64,000 nt of DNA from an uncultured Hymenobacter sp. (GCA_913776615.1 CAJYPK010000059.1:62001-126000); one strand, 5' to 3'; positions 1 to 8,192 are shown, counted from the first letter of the stretch. Notes: generated from the letters alone by a model not told the origin. Made by a program: numbers and translations.

Positions 1-1
1 T

Positions 2-1534
2 GCCCAGGGCGATTTCACTTACGACGACTCGGTGAAGGGCCGCCTCGTGAGCCGCCACCGCTTTACCATTCCCAATTCGCCGCGCCGCTCGCCGGGCCAG
101 CTCATGGCCCGCGGCCAAGTGCGCGAGCTGAAGCCCAAGGGCCGGGTGCTAACGGCCAAAACCGAAACCCTGGTGGCCCGCGGCATTGCCGACCCCGCCC
201 GCCGCGTCATCATCGAGGATACGCTGCTGGCCCTGCTGCCCGAGCACATCAGCAACGTAATGAGCGGCACCCGCATCCTGCCCCTGTATTTTGATCAGGG
301 CCAGTGGTTTATCCGCTCCAGCCTGGGCACCAATATCGCGGCGCTGGAAGACCTCATCGACCAGAATCAGCACACCCAGCGGGTGCTTATCGCGGCCGGG
401 CACTCGCCCGATTCGCTCGATGCCCACAAGCCCCAGCTGGCCAGCAAGCGCGTGAAAATGCTGCTGTACTACTACAAGCAGCGGGTCAAGAATTTCTCGT
501 ATCTCAATAAGGTCGAGAATATTACCTTCGACACGCTGGCCTACCGCAACAGCTGGGAGCTGCTGCTCAACCAAGTGCAAAACTCGGTGCTCAAGCCCGC
601 GCAGCAAGACTCGGTGGTGGGCATCATCAACGATACGCGCGGCAGCTTTGCCCAGAAGGAGCGGGCGCTGCACAAGCTCAGCTACTTCGATTACCTGGAA
701 GACTACATTTACCCGGTGCTGCGCTGGGGTACCGTGGCCGTGACGTACACCGCGCCGCCGCGCTACGACTCGGAGGTGTACATTCTGAGCAAGAAAATCC
801 TCGAAAAGGAGGCCGACATCGACGCCCTCACGCCCGAGGAGTTGCGCTACTCGGCCGCGCTCACGCCCCTGCTGGCCGAGAAGCAGCGCATCTACGAGCT
901 GGCCGCCGCCAGCACGGCCCGCTGGGAGGCATTTTACAACCTGGGCACGGTACTGGCCCTGCGCGCCGCCAAGGAGCCGACGCTACGCGTGCAGCAGAAC
1001 TACTACCACCGGGCGGCCGTCAATTTTACCCTCGCCGCCCACCGCCACCCCACGGCCGAGCTGTTTTACCGCGCCGCCTCGGCCCACCACCACGCCCAGG
1101 AGCGTCTGGAGGCCTTGCAGGATTACGACTACGCCATCAAGCTGGGCGGCCCGCGCAGCATGCTCCGCAAGGTCTTTTCCGACAAGGCGGCGCTGGAAAT
1201 CCAGGTGGGCCAGCCCGAGCAGGCACTCACCAGCCTGCGCCTGGCCGGCCCGAGCTACCAGAACTACATGAACCAGGCGCTGCTGCTCGTGCAGCGCGGG
1301 GCCTACGACGCGGCCACCGCCCAGTACCGCCTGGCCCTCGACCTGCGCCCCCAGGCCGCCGACCCGCACTACGGCCTGGCCGTAGCCGCCGCCCGCCGCC
1401 ACGACGAAGCCACGCTGGCCAGCGAGCTACGCCAGGCCGTGCGCCTCAACCACGACCTGGCCACCCAGGCCGTGGAAGACCTGGAGTTTCTGGACTACGT
1501 GCAGGGCAAGGCTTTCCGCGAAGCGCTGAAGTAG
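2..1534 (+). CDS. OmpA-like / tetratricopeptide repeat protein (5'-truncated)
   Basis: The reading frame is open from base 2, so the true start lies upstream; about 510 residues are visible. The N-terminal half contains a stretch (around bases 280-500) with the look of an OmpA-type peptidoglycan-associated domain: a hydrophobic strand ending in LYFDQGQWFI, an 'N..L..LI' helix, then AAGHSPDSLDAH and a K/R-rich 'LASKRVKMLLYYYKQR' helix. The C-terminal third is a run of alanine-rich 34-residue helical repeats with TPR character (for example WEAFYNLGTVLALRAA and AQYRLALDLRPQAADPHYGL). This architecture is common in Bacteroidota envelope proteins, where the TPR part mediates protein contacts. The specific function is unknown. 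The OmpA assignment is by pattern only and the missing N-terminus may hold a signal peptide. Confidence 0.7.
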   Translation, partial: AQGDFTYDDSVKGRLVSRHRFTIPNSPRRSPGQLMARGQVRELKPKGRVLTAKTETLVARGIADPARRVIIEDTLLALLPEHISNVMSGTRILPLYFDQGQWFIRSSLGTNIAALEDLIDQNQHTQRVLIAAGHSPDSLDAHKPQLASKRVKMLLYYYKQRVKNFSYLNKVENITFDTLAYRNSWELLLNQVQNSVLKPAQQDSVVGIINDTRGSFAQKERALHKLSYFDYLEDYIYPVLRWGTVAVTYTAPPRYDSEVYILSKKILEKEADIDALTPEELRYSAALTPLLAEKQRIYELAAASTARWEAFYNLGTVLALRAAKEPTLRVQQNYYHRAAVNFTLAAHRHPTAELFYRAASAHHHAQERLEALQDYDYAIKLGGPRSMLRKVFSDKAALEIQVGQPEQALTSLRLAGPSYQNYMNQALLLVQRGAYDAATAQYRLALDLRPQAADPHYGLAVAAARRHDEATLASELRQAVRLNHDLATQAVEDLEFLDYVQGKAFREALK

Positions 1535-1606
1535 GCTGACAATTGCTTGTCAGGCACGCTACTTTCATCAATCTGCTTTTTATCTACTTTTTAAGTATAC
1601 CAACTC

Positions 1607-1709
1607 ACTACTGTCATACTGAGCTTGCCGAAGCATCTCGCGTGCTTCACTAATCTTCTCGTTGAATGAAGCGAGCGAGATGCTTCGGCAAGCTCAGCAT
1701 GACAGTAGT
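1607..1709. repeat. Palindromic repeat, family A
   Basis: Two arms of about 32 nt (ACTGTCATACTGAGCTTGCC... and its near-perfect complement ending GCATGACAGTAGT) surround a short spacer. The core GAGCTTGC(C)GAAGCATC recurs at 3265-3303, 11114-11216, 11897-12000 and 61604-61702, so this is a dispersed intergenic repeat. It lies in the non-coding gap after the TPR gene and could act as a REP-like element or transcript 3' end. The rest of the 1535-1896 gap holds only the hairpin at 1827-1857. Confidence 0.85.
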
Positions 1710-1826
1710 TTTACTTTTAAGTAGTTGAATTACCTACCGCTTGCTGAGCAAGTAGCAGCTAATCGGCTTCGCCGCAAGCGCGTTTCGGTAGTCCCCACTG
1801 GCCAGACGGTAGCCCTTGAAAAAGGG

Positions 1827-1857
1827 AAACCCCGGCTGCGGACACAGACCGGGGTTT
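1827..1857. other. GC-rich hairpin (possible attenuator or terminator)
   Basis: AAACCCCGG at 1827-1835 pairs with CCGGGGTTT at 1849-1857 around a 13-nt loop. It sits 40 nt upstream of the small ORF at 1897. It has no T tract of normal length on either strand, so a terminator role is uncertain; it may belong to the leader of the small gene. Confidence 0.4.
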
Positions 1858-1896
1858 CGATGCGGGGTTCTCAGAAAACCCTCACATCATCTCCAA

Positions 1897-2016
1897 ATGA
1901 CAAGGGACAAAACGCATAAACTATGGCAGGCAGTCTGGAAGGCTGTTTTGCTGGGGTTCGTGAGCGGATTAGGCAAGGCCGCGGGCCTCGCGCTGCTGGC
2001 TCACTTACTTAAGTAG
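1897..2016 (+). CDS. Small single-span membrane peptide (hypothetical, 39 aa)
   Basis: The ATG at 1897 opens a 39-codon frame. The product starts MTRDKTHKLWQAVWK (basic, amphipathic) and continues into a hydrophobic helix (about residues 16-38, AVLLGFVSGLGKAAGLALLA). An intrinsic terminator begins within 10 nt of the stop codon, which argues that this is a real transcription unit and not random open frame. The frame is open further upstream to 1816, but that extension is Cys/His/Arg-rich and crosses the hairpin, so the ATG at 1897 is preferred. No family is recognised; a small membrane-binding peptide is the only inference. Small hydrophobic peptides of this kind may be toxins or regulators, but nothing here shows that. 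Confidence 0.45.
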   Translation: MTRDKTHKLWQAVWKAVLLGFVSGLGKAAGLALLAHLLK

Positions 2017-2023
2017 TTGGGAC

Positions 2024-2060
2024 GGGGAGTCGGGCCAAGGGCCTGGCTCCCTTTCTTTTT
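2024..2060 (+). terminator. Intrinsic terminator after the 39-aa ORF
   Basis: A GC-rich stem (GGGAGTCGGGCC paired with GGCCTGGCTCCC around a short loop) is followed directly by TTTCTTTTT. It begins just after the stop codon of the small ORF and precedes pdhB. Confidence 0.7.
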
Positions 2061-2162
2061 GCGTTCTACCCGCCAAAGGTAACAAAGGTTTTGTTGAATT
2101 TTCTATTGCGCCTTTGCGCGCCGGGCGGCGCGGCGGCGCTTCGTAGCCCCGCTGCTTTGCCT

Positions 2163-2170
2163 TAACTTTA
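2163..2170 (+). promoter_or_regulatory. Possible -7 element upstream of pdhB
   Basis: TAACTTTA resembles the Bacteroidota -7 box TAnnTTTG and lies 22 nt before the pdhB ATG. The last base differs from consensus and no clear -33 box is seen. Confidence 0.3.
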
Positions 2171-2192
2171 CCCCGTTAAATAATAAAACCAG

Positions 2193-3176
2193 ATGCGTAC
2201 CATTCAATTCCGCGAGGCCCTACGGGAGGCTATGAGCGAAGAAATGCGCCGCGACCCGTCGGTATTCCTGATGGGCGAGGAAGTGGCCGAGTACAACGGC
2301 GCTTACAAAGTAAGCCAGGGCATGCTCGACGAGTTTGGGCCGGAGCGCGTGATTGATACGCCGATTGCCGAGCTGGGCTTCGCCGGTATCGGCGTGGGCG
2401 CGGCTACCAACGGCCTCAAGCCGATTATCGAGTTCATGACCTTCAACTTCTCGTTGGTGGCTATTGACCAAGTAATCAACTCGGCGGCTAAAATTTATTC
2501 CATGTCGGGTGGGCAGTACTCCTGCCCCATCGTATTCCGCGGGCCGACCGGCAACGCCGGGATGCTCAGCAGCCAGCACTCGCAAAACTTCGAGAACTGG
2601 TACGCCAACTGCCCCGGCCTGAAAGTAGTAGTTCCTTCGAACCCTTACGACGCCAAAGGCCTGATGAAGGCCGCCATCCGCGACCCCGATCCGGTGATTT
2701 TCATGGAGTCGGAGCTGATGTACGGCGACAAGGGTGAAGTACCCGAAGAAGAGTACGTGCTCGAAATCGGCAAAGCCAACGTAGTACGCGAGGGCTCCGA
2801 CGTAACGCTGGTAAGCTTCGGCAAAATGATGAAGCTGCTCTACACCGCCGCCGACGAGCTGGCCAAGGAGGGCATCAAGGCCGAGGTGATCGACCTGCGC
2901 ACGGTGCGCCCCATCGACTACGATACGCTCATCAACTCGGTGAAGAAAACCAACCGCCTGGTGGTTATCGAAGAGGCCTGGCCGCTGGCCAGCATCTCGG
3001 GCGAGCTGGCCTACATGGTGCAGCGCCGCGCCTTCGACTACCTCGACGCGCCGGTGGTTCGCATCACCTGCGCCGACGTGCCGCTGCCCTACGCCCCCAC
3101 CCTCATCGAGGCGTCGCTGCCCAACGTGGCCCGCATCCTGAAGGCTGTGAAAGAAGTAACTTACGCCAAGGCTTAG
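2193..3176 (+). CDS. pdhB: Pyruvate dehydrogenase E1 component, beta subunit
   Basis: The 327-residue product has the length and sequence of the E1-beta subunit of the thiamine-diphosphate-dependent pyruvate dehydrogenase complex, which decarboxylates pyruvate and passes the acetyl group to lipoyl-E2. Diagnostic stretches are the N-terminal MRTIQFREALREAM, the catalytic-glutamate region FLMGEEVAEYNGAYK (E2-beta-type ThDP activation), DTPIAELGFAGIGVGAA, FNFSLVAIDQVINSAAK, and the C-terminal transketolase domain with IDLRTVRPIDYDTL and VVIEEAW. The alpha and E2 genes are not adjacent, so it appears to be transcribed alone: a terminator precedes it and another follows 18 nt after its stop. The start is the first ATG, with a promoter-like box 22 nt upstream. 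Branched-chain 2-oxoacid dehydrogenase E1-beta is the main alternative, but the sequence looks like the pyruvate type. Confidence 0.93.
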   Translation: MRTIQFREALREAMSEEMRRDPSVFLMGEEVAEYNGAYKVSQGMLDEFGPERVIDTPIAELGFAGIGVGAATNGLKPIIEFMTFNFSLVAIDQVINSAAKIYSMSGGQYSCPIVFRGPTGNAGMLSSQHSQNFENWYANCPGLKVVVPSNPYDAKGLMKAAIRDPDPVIFMESELMYGDKGEVPEEEYVLEIGKANVVREGSDVTLVSFGKMMKLLYTAADELAKEGIKAEVIDLRTVRPIDYDTLINSVKKTNRLVVIEEAWPLASISGELAYMVQRRAFDYLDAPVVRITCADVPLPYAPTLIEASLPNVARILKAVKEVTYAKA

Positions 3177-3194
3177 GGTCATCCGACCACAACT

Positions 3195-3230
3195 AAAAAG
3201 CCCCGTTGCAGCACGCAACGGGGCTTTCTG
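3195..3230 (+). terminator. Intrinsic terminator after pdhB
   Basis: AAAGCCCCGTTGC pairs with GCAACGGGGCTTT around the loop AGCAC, followed by a short T-rich stretch. The flanking A run lets it work on the other strand too, but the only gene ending here is pdhB. Confidence 0.85.
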
Positions 3231-3264
3231 TTGTAGAGCCTATAGGAAGTTGCCCCTATTCAAA

Positions 3265-3303
3265 ACGTCTGTCATGCTTCGGCAAGCTCAGCATGACAGA
3301 CGT
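3265..3303. repeat. Collapsed copy of palindromic repeat family A
   Basis: ACGTCTGTCATGC pairs with GCATGACAGACGT around a loop carrying TTCGGCAAGCTCA, the family A core. It looks like a full element that has lost one inner arm. Confidence 0.7.
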
Positions 3304-3348
3304 AGGGAACAGATATAGAAAAGACTTTTTAAACAGCTTCTGTAACCC

Positions 3349-3888
3349 TTAGTCCTGATCCAGCGCCTCACCACTGTCGTCGGCCGACAGGATGGGGGCT
3401 TTGGTGGGGGCACCGGCCTTGGCGGCGGCCGAGCGCTGGGCTTTCTCGGCGGCGGCAGCGCCTTTATCAACGGCCTTCTTGGCGGGCTTGGCGGGGGTGG
3501 CTTTGGCAGCGGCCGGAGCAGCGGCCGGGACCACAACGGGCTTTTTGGCAACTGCGGCTTTGGGCGCGGGGGTAGCGGTTTTTTTAGCGGCCGGGGCCTT
3601 AGCAGCGGCTTTGGCCTTGGGGGCGGCAGGTTCGTCTTCGCTTTCGTCTTTTTTACCCTTGCGGCTCACGCGGCTCTTGAGGTCGGCAGTGAGAGTTTTG
3701 AACTGCTTTTCGAGGTCGGCGCGCTTGGTTTCGCTGCTTTTGAGTAGGTCATCGACAATCTTCTTGCCTTCCTGCTCCGAGATTTTGCTTTCCTTTACCA
3801 GCTTTTCGATGGCGACCTGCACGGCCTTGTTGCCCTGCGACAGAAAGCCCACGCCGGTGTTGATGAATTTCTTAAACAGGTCGTCCAT
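3349..3888 (-). CDS. Phasin-like protein with Ala/Lys/Pro-rich tail
   Basis: The first ~85 residues form an amphipathic helical domain (MDDLFKKFINTGVGFLSQGN, then KLVKESKISEQEGKKIVDDLL and a coiled-coil-like segment) of the kind found in polyhydroxyalkanoate granule-associated phasins of the PhaF/PhaI type. The remaining ~95 residues are a low-complexity alanine-, lysine- and proline-rich tail built of KAAAKAPAAKK-like repeats, as in histone H1-like tails that bind DNA. Phasins coat storage granules, and those with such tails also attach granules to the nucleoid. No PHA synthase gene is in the window, so a granule role is inference from the family; a general DNA-binding or stress role is possible. 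The product is 179 residues and ends in an acidic SADDSGEALDQD. Confidence 0.65.
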   Translation of the reverse strand: MDDLFKKFINTGVGFLSQGNKAVQVAIEKLVKESKISEQEGKKIVDDLLKSSETKRADLEKQFKTLTADLKSRVSRKGKKDESEDEPAAPKAKAAAKAPAAKKTATPAPKAAVAKKPVVVPAAAPAAAKATPAKPAKKAVDKGAAAAEKAQRSAAAKAGAPTKAPILSADDSGEALDQD

Positions 3889-3944
3889 GACTGAAAAGGG
3901 GGTTTGGGTGAAAGAATAGCGGTAAATGACTTAGCTCGGAGTGC

Positions 3945-5147
3945 TTACGCACGGCGGGGCGGCTCGTTGCGCGGAGCTTTGCGCAAGCGGGCCAGCTTAT
4001 TATTGCGGTAGCCTTTGATGGCCAGCGGCACCCAGCCCAGCACCGGCACAAAATAGGCCAGCACCAGCGGATTGCGCCACAGCATGCGCCAAAAAGCACC
4101 CGGTCGGTCGAGCTGCATCAGGAAGTCGCGCTCGCCATTTTGCACGAAGCGGCGCTCGAACTCGGTGAACACGGCCGGCCAGGCAAAGGGGAGGAAAAAC
4201 GGGAAGAAGCGGCGGTTTTCCTTCATGCGCTGCCACAGCTCGCGCCAGCGGTACGGGTGCTGGCCGTGGGCGGCCACGGCAGCATCCATTTCCACCTGCA
4301 TGCGCTGGCGAAGCTGCTCGCTGAGGGCCAGCAGCTCGTCGCGGCTCAGCTCGTCGTGCTGCTTATCAGTATAATCCGTAGGCCGGATGCGGGAACCCAT
4401 CACGTAGGTGAGCTGCGCGGGCAAGGCCAGGTAAAACGCCCAGGGCTGGATGATGACGAGCAGCAGCAGCAGCGTAAGGGGCAGAAACGGAATACCGATG
4501 CGCTTGGTCAGCCGGTTTATCCCCTCGAAGCTGTAGGCGTAGGGATTGAGGTACTCGGCGTTGATGGTGTAAAACGGGATGATGTCGGTACCGTGCTTCA
4601 GGCTGAGGCGCACCATGCTGGTAGCCAGGCGCTGGAGCTGGTACTTGCGGTTGAACCCCTTGCCGATGCCCGGCACGCCCTCGGGGTACAGCATCAGGTT
4701 GTGGTCCTGGTAGTACATCATGGTTTCGAAATTGGGCGTGGTCGCATCGACGCTCCCGCACTTTTTCCAGAAATCCTTGATGAGGTAGGGGTTCATCAGC
4801 GTGGTGGCCGACAGCATGGGGGCCGACAGCGGCCGGGGCAAATCGCGGATGTGCCCGCGGGTGCGCTTGAGGTAGCGCCACAGGTGCGAGAGCGAGATAA
4901 TGGCATCCCAGGGGAAGGCCATACCCGAGTGGTTGGAGGCGAAGATGAGCGGCCGGCTGGGGTTGTTGCGCTGCGGATAGGGCTCGAAGCCCACCAGCCG
5001 CGAGCGAAACCACACCCGGTCGAGCAGTTGCAGGATGTTGTCGTCGAGCGCCTGGGTAAACTCCTCCCGAAAGTAATCGTCGTAAATGTGCTGGTTGGCC
5101 CGAATATCCGGGGGCGGGAGCGTATCGGGGGCAGCGGCGTCGGACAT
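3945..5147 (-). CDS. Lysophospholipid / glycerolipid acyltransferase family protein
   Basis: The 400-residue product carries the PlsC-type acyltransferase signature in the variant used by glycerol-acyltransferase-like proteins: SNHSGMAFPWDAI (about residues 71-83; catalytic His) and the acyl-acceptor motif YPEGVPGIGKGF (about 154-165). A hydrophobic segment (FLPLTLLLLLVIIQPWAFYLAL, about 222-243) and a second near the C-terminus (ILAYFVPVLGWVPLA-like) suggest a membrane protein. The family transfers acyl groups to lysophosphatidic acid or related acceptors at the cytoplasmic membrane. The spacing between His and Asp differs from the textbook NHx4D, as in other NHSG-type members. The substrate is not predictable. 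It lies 56 bp from the phasin-like gene on the same strand, so co-transcription is possible. Confidence 0.75.
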   Translation of the reverse strand: MSDAAAPDTLPPPDIRANQHIYDDYFREEFTQALDDNILQLLDRVWFRSRLVGFEPYPQRNNPSRPLIFASNHSGMAFPWDAIISLSHLWRYLKRTRGHIRDLPRPLSAPMLSATTLMNPYLIKDFWKKCGSVDATTPNFETMMYYQDHNLMLYPEGVPGIGKGFNRKYQLQRLATSMVRLSLKHGTDIIPFYTINAEYLNPYAYSFEGINRLTKRIGIPFLPLTLLLLLVIIQPWAFYLALPAQLTYVMGSRIRPTDYTDKQHDELSRDELLALSEQLRQRMQVEMDAAVAAHGQHPYRWRELWQRMKENRRFFPFFLPFAWPAVFTEFERRFVQNGERDFLMQLDRPGAFWRMLWRNPLVLAYFVPVLGWVPLAIKGYRNNKLARLRKAPRNEPPRRA

Positions 5148-5350
5148 GGGGCGGGGATGAGCGGCCCCGAAAGGTACTGCCGCCGCCGAAATGCGCCACC
5201 GCCAGCGCAGCGGTAATACTGGCCGTCCGACGGCCCAAATGCCAGCCGACTACCCATAACAACCCATTAGCAAATACCCTTTTACTTCCCCACCTTTCAC
5301 TTCCTCACCTTCTCACCCCATCACCCACTAAGCTCCTCACCGCCCCCGTC

Positions 5351-6658
5351 TCATATCTGACGCTTGAGCTGTACGCTAACCGGGTACATCTCGCCGTCGG
5401 CCCGACGCAAGACCAGGAAGAGGTGACGGCCATCCTGCGAGTGCAGCAGGCGGTTGACGTCAGAGATGGACAAGCCGCTGGCCAGCATTAGGTTGATGCT
5501 GACCAGCTCCTCCCCTTCGGCGATGCCGGCGGCGGCGGCCGGCGAGCCGGGCACCACGCGCAGCACCAGGTAGCGGCGGTAGTCGGGACCGGCCGCTTGC
5601 AGGTCGAGCCCGCACATATCGTGCTCGAACGGCTCACGCAGGGCGGGCGTGGGCCGCAGCAGCAGTCGCCCGTGCGGGTAGTCGATAACGGTGATGAAGC
5701 GCTTGAGCACCTCGTAGCCCAGGTTGCCGTGCCGGGTGCGCTCGGTGCCGGTGAGGCGGGTGTGCACCTGGGTTGAGTCGGGAAACGAGGTAAGCACCTG
5801 CGGCAGGCGGTAGCGCCCCAGCTGCACGCCTGCCACCCGCCCCAGCGAGCCACTGACGATGCCGGTGAGGCCGCGGCCCAGGTCGGTGCGCAGCCGGGCG
5901 GCGGGCAGGCGCAGGCGCGGATCGGCGGTAGTTTCGAGGCTGAGGGCGTGGCCGGCGCCGGTGTCGAGTACTAGCCGCAACGGCAACGGCTCAGTGCCGG
6001 GAGCGGCCCCCAGCTGCTGCACGTTGGCCGTCACGTAGGCCTTGCCCTGGTCGAGCGACAGCGGCAGGGCGGCCCAGCGGCGGCCGCTGGGAGCCTTATA
6101 GCGGTCGGGGGCAGTGAGCACCAGCTCGCGCTGCTCGGGCCGGATGCACACCACAAACGAACGAAACAGGTCGGCCCCAATGATGCCGTGCACCGGCATG
6201 CCCACGTAGCCCGACAGGTCGAGCACGTCGCTGTTTAGCATCAGCCAACTGGAGGCGGGGGCCTCCACGCCGGGCAGGCTCACGCGCACGCCCGAGGTTT
6301 CGTAGGCGCGCAGGCCGCTGTCGGCCCCACCCACGCCCAGCAGGTGGTAGGCCTGGCCCCGGGTGAGGTGCAGTGAATCGGCCAGGGCGGGGTCGGTGAG
6401 CAGGCTGGTGGCCACGCCCGTATCGAGCATGAAATTGTACGGCCCGTGCCCGTTGAGCCGGGCCGAAATGATGAGCAGATTGCGCTGCGAAATAAACGGC
6501 AGGCGCGCCTCCCGCTGGCCCGGCTCAACGAAGGCAAACACCGGGGCCAGCACCGGCCCCGACTGCGCCCGGGCCACGCCGCTGAGCAGCCCCAGCAGCA
6601 CTATTAGCTGCCCGCGCAGCCGATACCAATATTGCCACAAGCTCGCTTGCATAACCAC
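5351..6658 (-). CDS. Secreted retropepsin-like aspartyl protease with PDZ domain
   Basis: A signal peptide (hydrophobic LIVLLGLLSGVARAQS, cleavage after ARA) precedes two aspartyl-protease half-domains, each with the catalytic DTG motif: FMLDTGVATS (about residues 76-85) and LVLDTGAGHAL (about 230-240). The C-terminal part (from about residue 345) looks like a PDZ domain, with VVPGSPAAAAGIAEGEELVSIN as the carboxylate-binding loop region. Two DTG motifs in one chain suggest an intramolecular pseudodimer. Bacteroidota commonly encode such periplasmic or surface aspartyl-protease/PDZ proteins; their substrates are mostly unknown. The first Met (MVMQASLW) is used; the third codon is an equally possible start. 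A 203-bp gap without recognisable features separates it from the upstream acyltransferase gene. Confidence 0.8.
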   Translation of the reverse strand: MVMQASLWQYWYRLRGQLIVLLGLLSGVARAQSGPVLAPVFAFVEPGQREARLPFISQRNLLIISARLNGHGPYNFMLDTGVATSLLTDPALADSLHLTRGQAYHLLGVGGADSGLRAYETSGVRVSLPGVEAPASSWLMLNSDVLDLSGYVGMPVHGIIGADLFRSFVVCIRPEQRELVLTAPDRYKAPSGRRWAALPLSLDQGKAYVTANVQQLGAAPGTEPLPLRLVLDTGAGHALSLETTADPRLRLPAARLRTDLGRGLTGIVSGSLGRVAGVQLGRYRLPQVLTSFPDSTQVHTRLTGTERTRHGNLGYEVLKRFITVIDYPHGRLLLRPTPALREPFEHDMCGLDLQAAGPDYRRYLVLRVVPGSPAAAAGIAEGEELVSINLMLASGLSISDVNRLLHSQDGRHLFLVLRRADGEMYPVSVQLKRQI

Positions 6659-6756
6659 TGGCTGTTTTAACCCGACAAAGGCTAAATATACAATGGCTTA
6701 GCGGCGATTGCAAGGCCCGGGCGGCCGGTAGTTTTACCCGCCCGCAGAAGGCTGTT

Positions 6757-7824
6757 TTACGGCTGCTGCCACGGGCCAGCCGGGTCATAATGCAAGGCCC
6801 CGGCCCGGATGGTGAGCGGGGCCGCCAGGTTGTTGTCGTAGAGCTGCCCGGTCCCCAGGCCCTGGGCAAAATCACCCACCGGGTACTCGCCCGTCAGCTG
6901 AGCCACGGCGTTGAGGCCGACGTTGGATTCGAGGGCCGAGGTGATCCACCAGCCGATGCCGCGGGCTTCGGCCAGGGCTATCCAGCGGCGGGTGGCGGCG
7001 TGGCCGCCCAGCAGCGTGGGCTTGAGCACGAGGTAGGGCGGGCGCACGGTGGCGAGCAATTCCTCCTGCTGGCCAGGGTCGGTGAGGCCGATGAGCTCTT
7101 CGTCGAGGGCTATCGGCACCGGCGACTCGCGGCACAGCTGCGCCAGCGCGGGCCACTGCCCGGCCGCAATCGGCTGCTCAATGGAGTGTAGGCCAAACCG
7201 GGCCAGCGCCGCTAACTTGGCCGGGGCCGCGGCCGGGGCGAAGGCACCGTTGGCATCGACGCGCAGCACGAGGCGCTCGGGACCAGCTTCGGCCCGAATC
7301 TCGGCGAGCAATTCCAGCTCGGTATCCCAGTCGAGGCTCCCGATTTTCACTTTCAGGCAGGCATAGCCAGCGGCCAGCTTCTGGCGAATCTGCTCGCGCA
7401 TGAAGGCCGCGTCGCCCATCCACACCAGGCCGTTGATGGGCAGACCCGCCCGACCCTGGCTGAAGTCGTTATCATACAATTGATGCCGCCCGCCGCTGGC
7501 CAGGTCGAGCACCGCCGTTTCGAGGGCGAAGCGCAGCGAGGGCAGCGTGGCCGGCACCAGCGCGGCGGCCTCGGCCGCCGACAGCGCCGCGTGGCCGGCC
7601 GCGTTGAACTGCTGGCAAAATTCCCTTACTGCTTGCTCGAAATCCGGCCCGTACTCGGGGCTAAGGCCCGCCAGCGGCGCGGCCTCGCCCCAGCCTACTA
7701 CCTGCGGCCCACGCGCATCGCGCAGGCCGAGGTAGTAGGCAACGTGTTCGGTGATAGCGCCGCGCGAGGTGCGGGCCGGAAAATTGAAGTGCAGCGCCCG
7801 CCGCTGGTAGGTAAGAGTCAGCAT
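6757..7824 (-). CDS. menC: o-Succinylbenzoate synthase
   Basis: The 355-residue product belongs to the enolase superfamily, muconate-lactonizing subgroup, and best matches o-succinylbenzoate synthase of menaquinone biosynthesis, which dehydrates SHCHC to OSB. Visible catalytic features are the KVK pair (K158, K160) in the barrel, metal ligands D190 (LRVDANGAF), E216 (SIEQPI) and D241/E242 (IALDEEL), and K268 (LVLKPTLLGG). The N-terminal capping domain spans about residues 1-120. No other men gene is adjacent, but menaquinone is the respiratory quinone of this phylum and a UbiA prenyltransferase lies at 37.1 kb. An L-Ala-D/L-Glu epimerase is the main alternative. The ATG is 4 nt after a promoter-like box, predicting a leaderless transcript. 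Confidence 0.85.
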   Translation of the reverse strand: MLTLTYQRRALHFNFPARTSRGAITEHVAYYLGLRDARGPQVVGWGEAAPLAGLSPEYGPDFEQAVREFCQQFNAAGHAALSAAEAAALVPATLPSLRFALETAVLDLASGGRHQLYDNDFSQGRAGLPINGLVWMGDAAFMREQIRQKLAAGYACLKVKIGSLDWDTELELLAEIRAEAGPERLVLRVDANGAFAPAAAPAKLAALARFGLHSIEQPIAAGQWPALAQLCRESPVPIALDEELIGLTDPGQQEELLATVRPPYLVLKPTLLGGHAATRRWIALAEARGIGWWITSALESNVGLNAVAQLTGEYPVGDFAQGLGTGQLYDNNLAAPLTIRAGALHYDPAGPWQQP

Positions 7825-7828
7825 GGGG

Positions 7829-7836
7829 CAAAGGTG
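7829..7836 (-). promoter_or_regulatory. -7 promoter element for menC
   Basis: On the minus strand CACCTTTG stands 4 nt before the menC ATG. It differs from TAnnTTTG at one base. The position matches the pattern seen before argS, serS and other genes in this window. Confidence 0.4.
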
Positions 7837-7849
7837 CAGCCGCAGGGGG

Positions 7850-8143
7850 CTACGCGGCGTCGGGACCGGCCTTTTTGGGGCCGCGGCGGCTTATTTTTCC
7901 GCCTATCTTACCGGCGGCGCGGGCTTCCTCCGTCGAAAAACGGTGGCCTTTGCCGCTCTCGTGCGAGGCCCGGCCGCCCTCGCTGGCAATGCGCCGCTGC
8001 TGCTCGGGCGACATGGCCGCAAAGCCGCGCCTGCTTTTTTCGCCTATGCGCCGGGCCGGACGCTTGACTTGTTTGTCGGATGAAGTAGGTTGGTTGACAG
8101 ATGAAGGAACGGACGAACTTGCATTAACACCAATCGTGCTCAT
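7850..8143 (-). CDS. KGG-repeat general stress protein
   Basis: The 97-residue product carries the glycine-rich KGG-type repeats of the stress-induced protein family (Con-10/GsiB/YciG-like): RRGFAAMSPEQQRRIASEGG, then GRASHESGKGHRFSTEEAR and AAGKIGGKISRRG. Such proteins are small, hydrophilic and disordered, and accumulate under starvation, desiccation or general stress. The first ~35 residues are a serine/threonine-rich, basic leader peculiar to this protein. It lies 25 bp upstream of menC on the same strand. An unusual terminator-like hairpin lies 20 bp in front of its start codon, which could govern its expression. Confidence 0.8.
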   Translation of the reverse strand: MSTIGVNASSSVPSSVNQPTSSDKQVKRPARRIGEKSRRGFAAMSPEQQRRIASEGGRASHESGKGHRFSTEEARAAGKIGGKISRRGPKKAGPDAA

Positions 8144-8162
8144 AGGAAAAGAAATAGATCAA

Positions 8163-8192
8163 GAAAAATCCGCTGCTATCTAGCGGATTTTT
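8163..8192. promoter_or_regulatory. Terminator-like hairpin in front of the KGG gene
   Basis: AAAAATCCGCT at 8164-8174 pairs perfectly with AGCGGATTTTT around a 7-nt loop. With A and T runs on both sides it resembles a bidirectional terminator, yet no clear gene ends here: the KGG gene starts 20 bp to the left and egtB 200 bp to the right. It may be an attenuator in the KGG leader or the end of an unrecognised small RNA. Confidence 0.5.

Noticed and set aside
1725..1919. 64-residue plus-strand frame overlapping the hairpin at 1827
   Set aside because: Basic, low-quality sequence; the overlapping frame from 1897 has a hydrophobic helix and a terminator, and is preferred.
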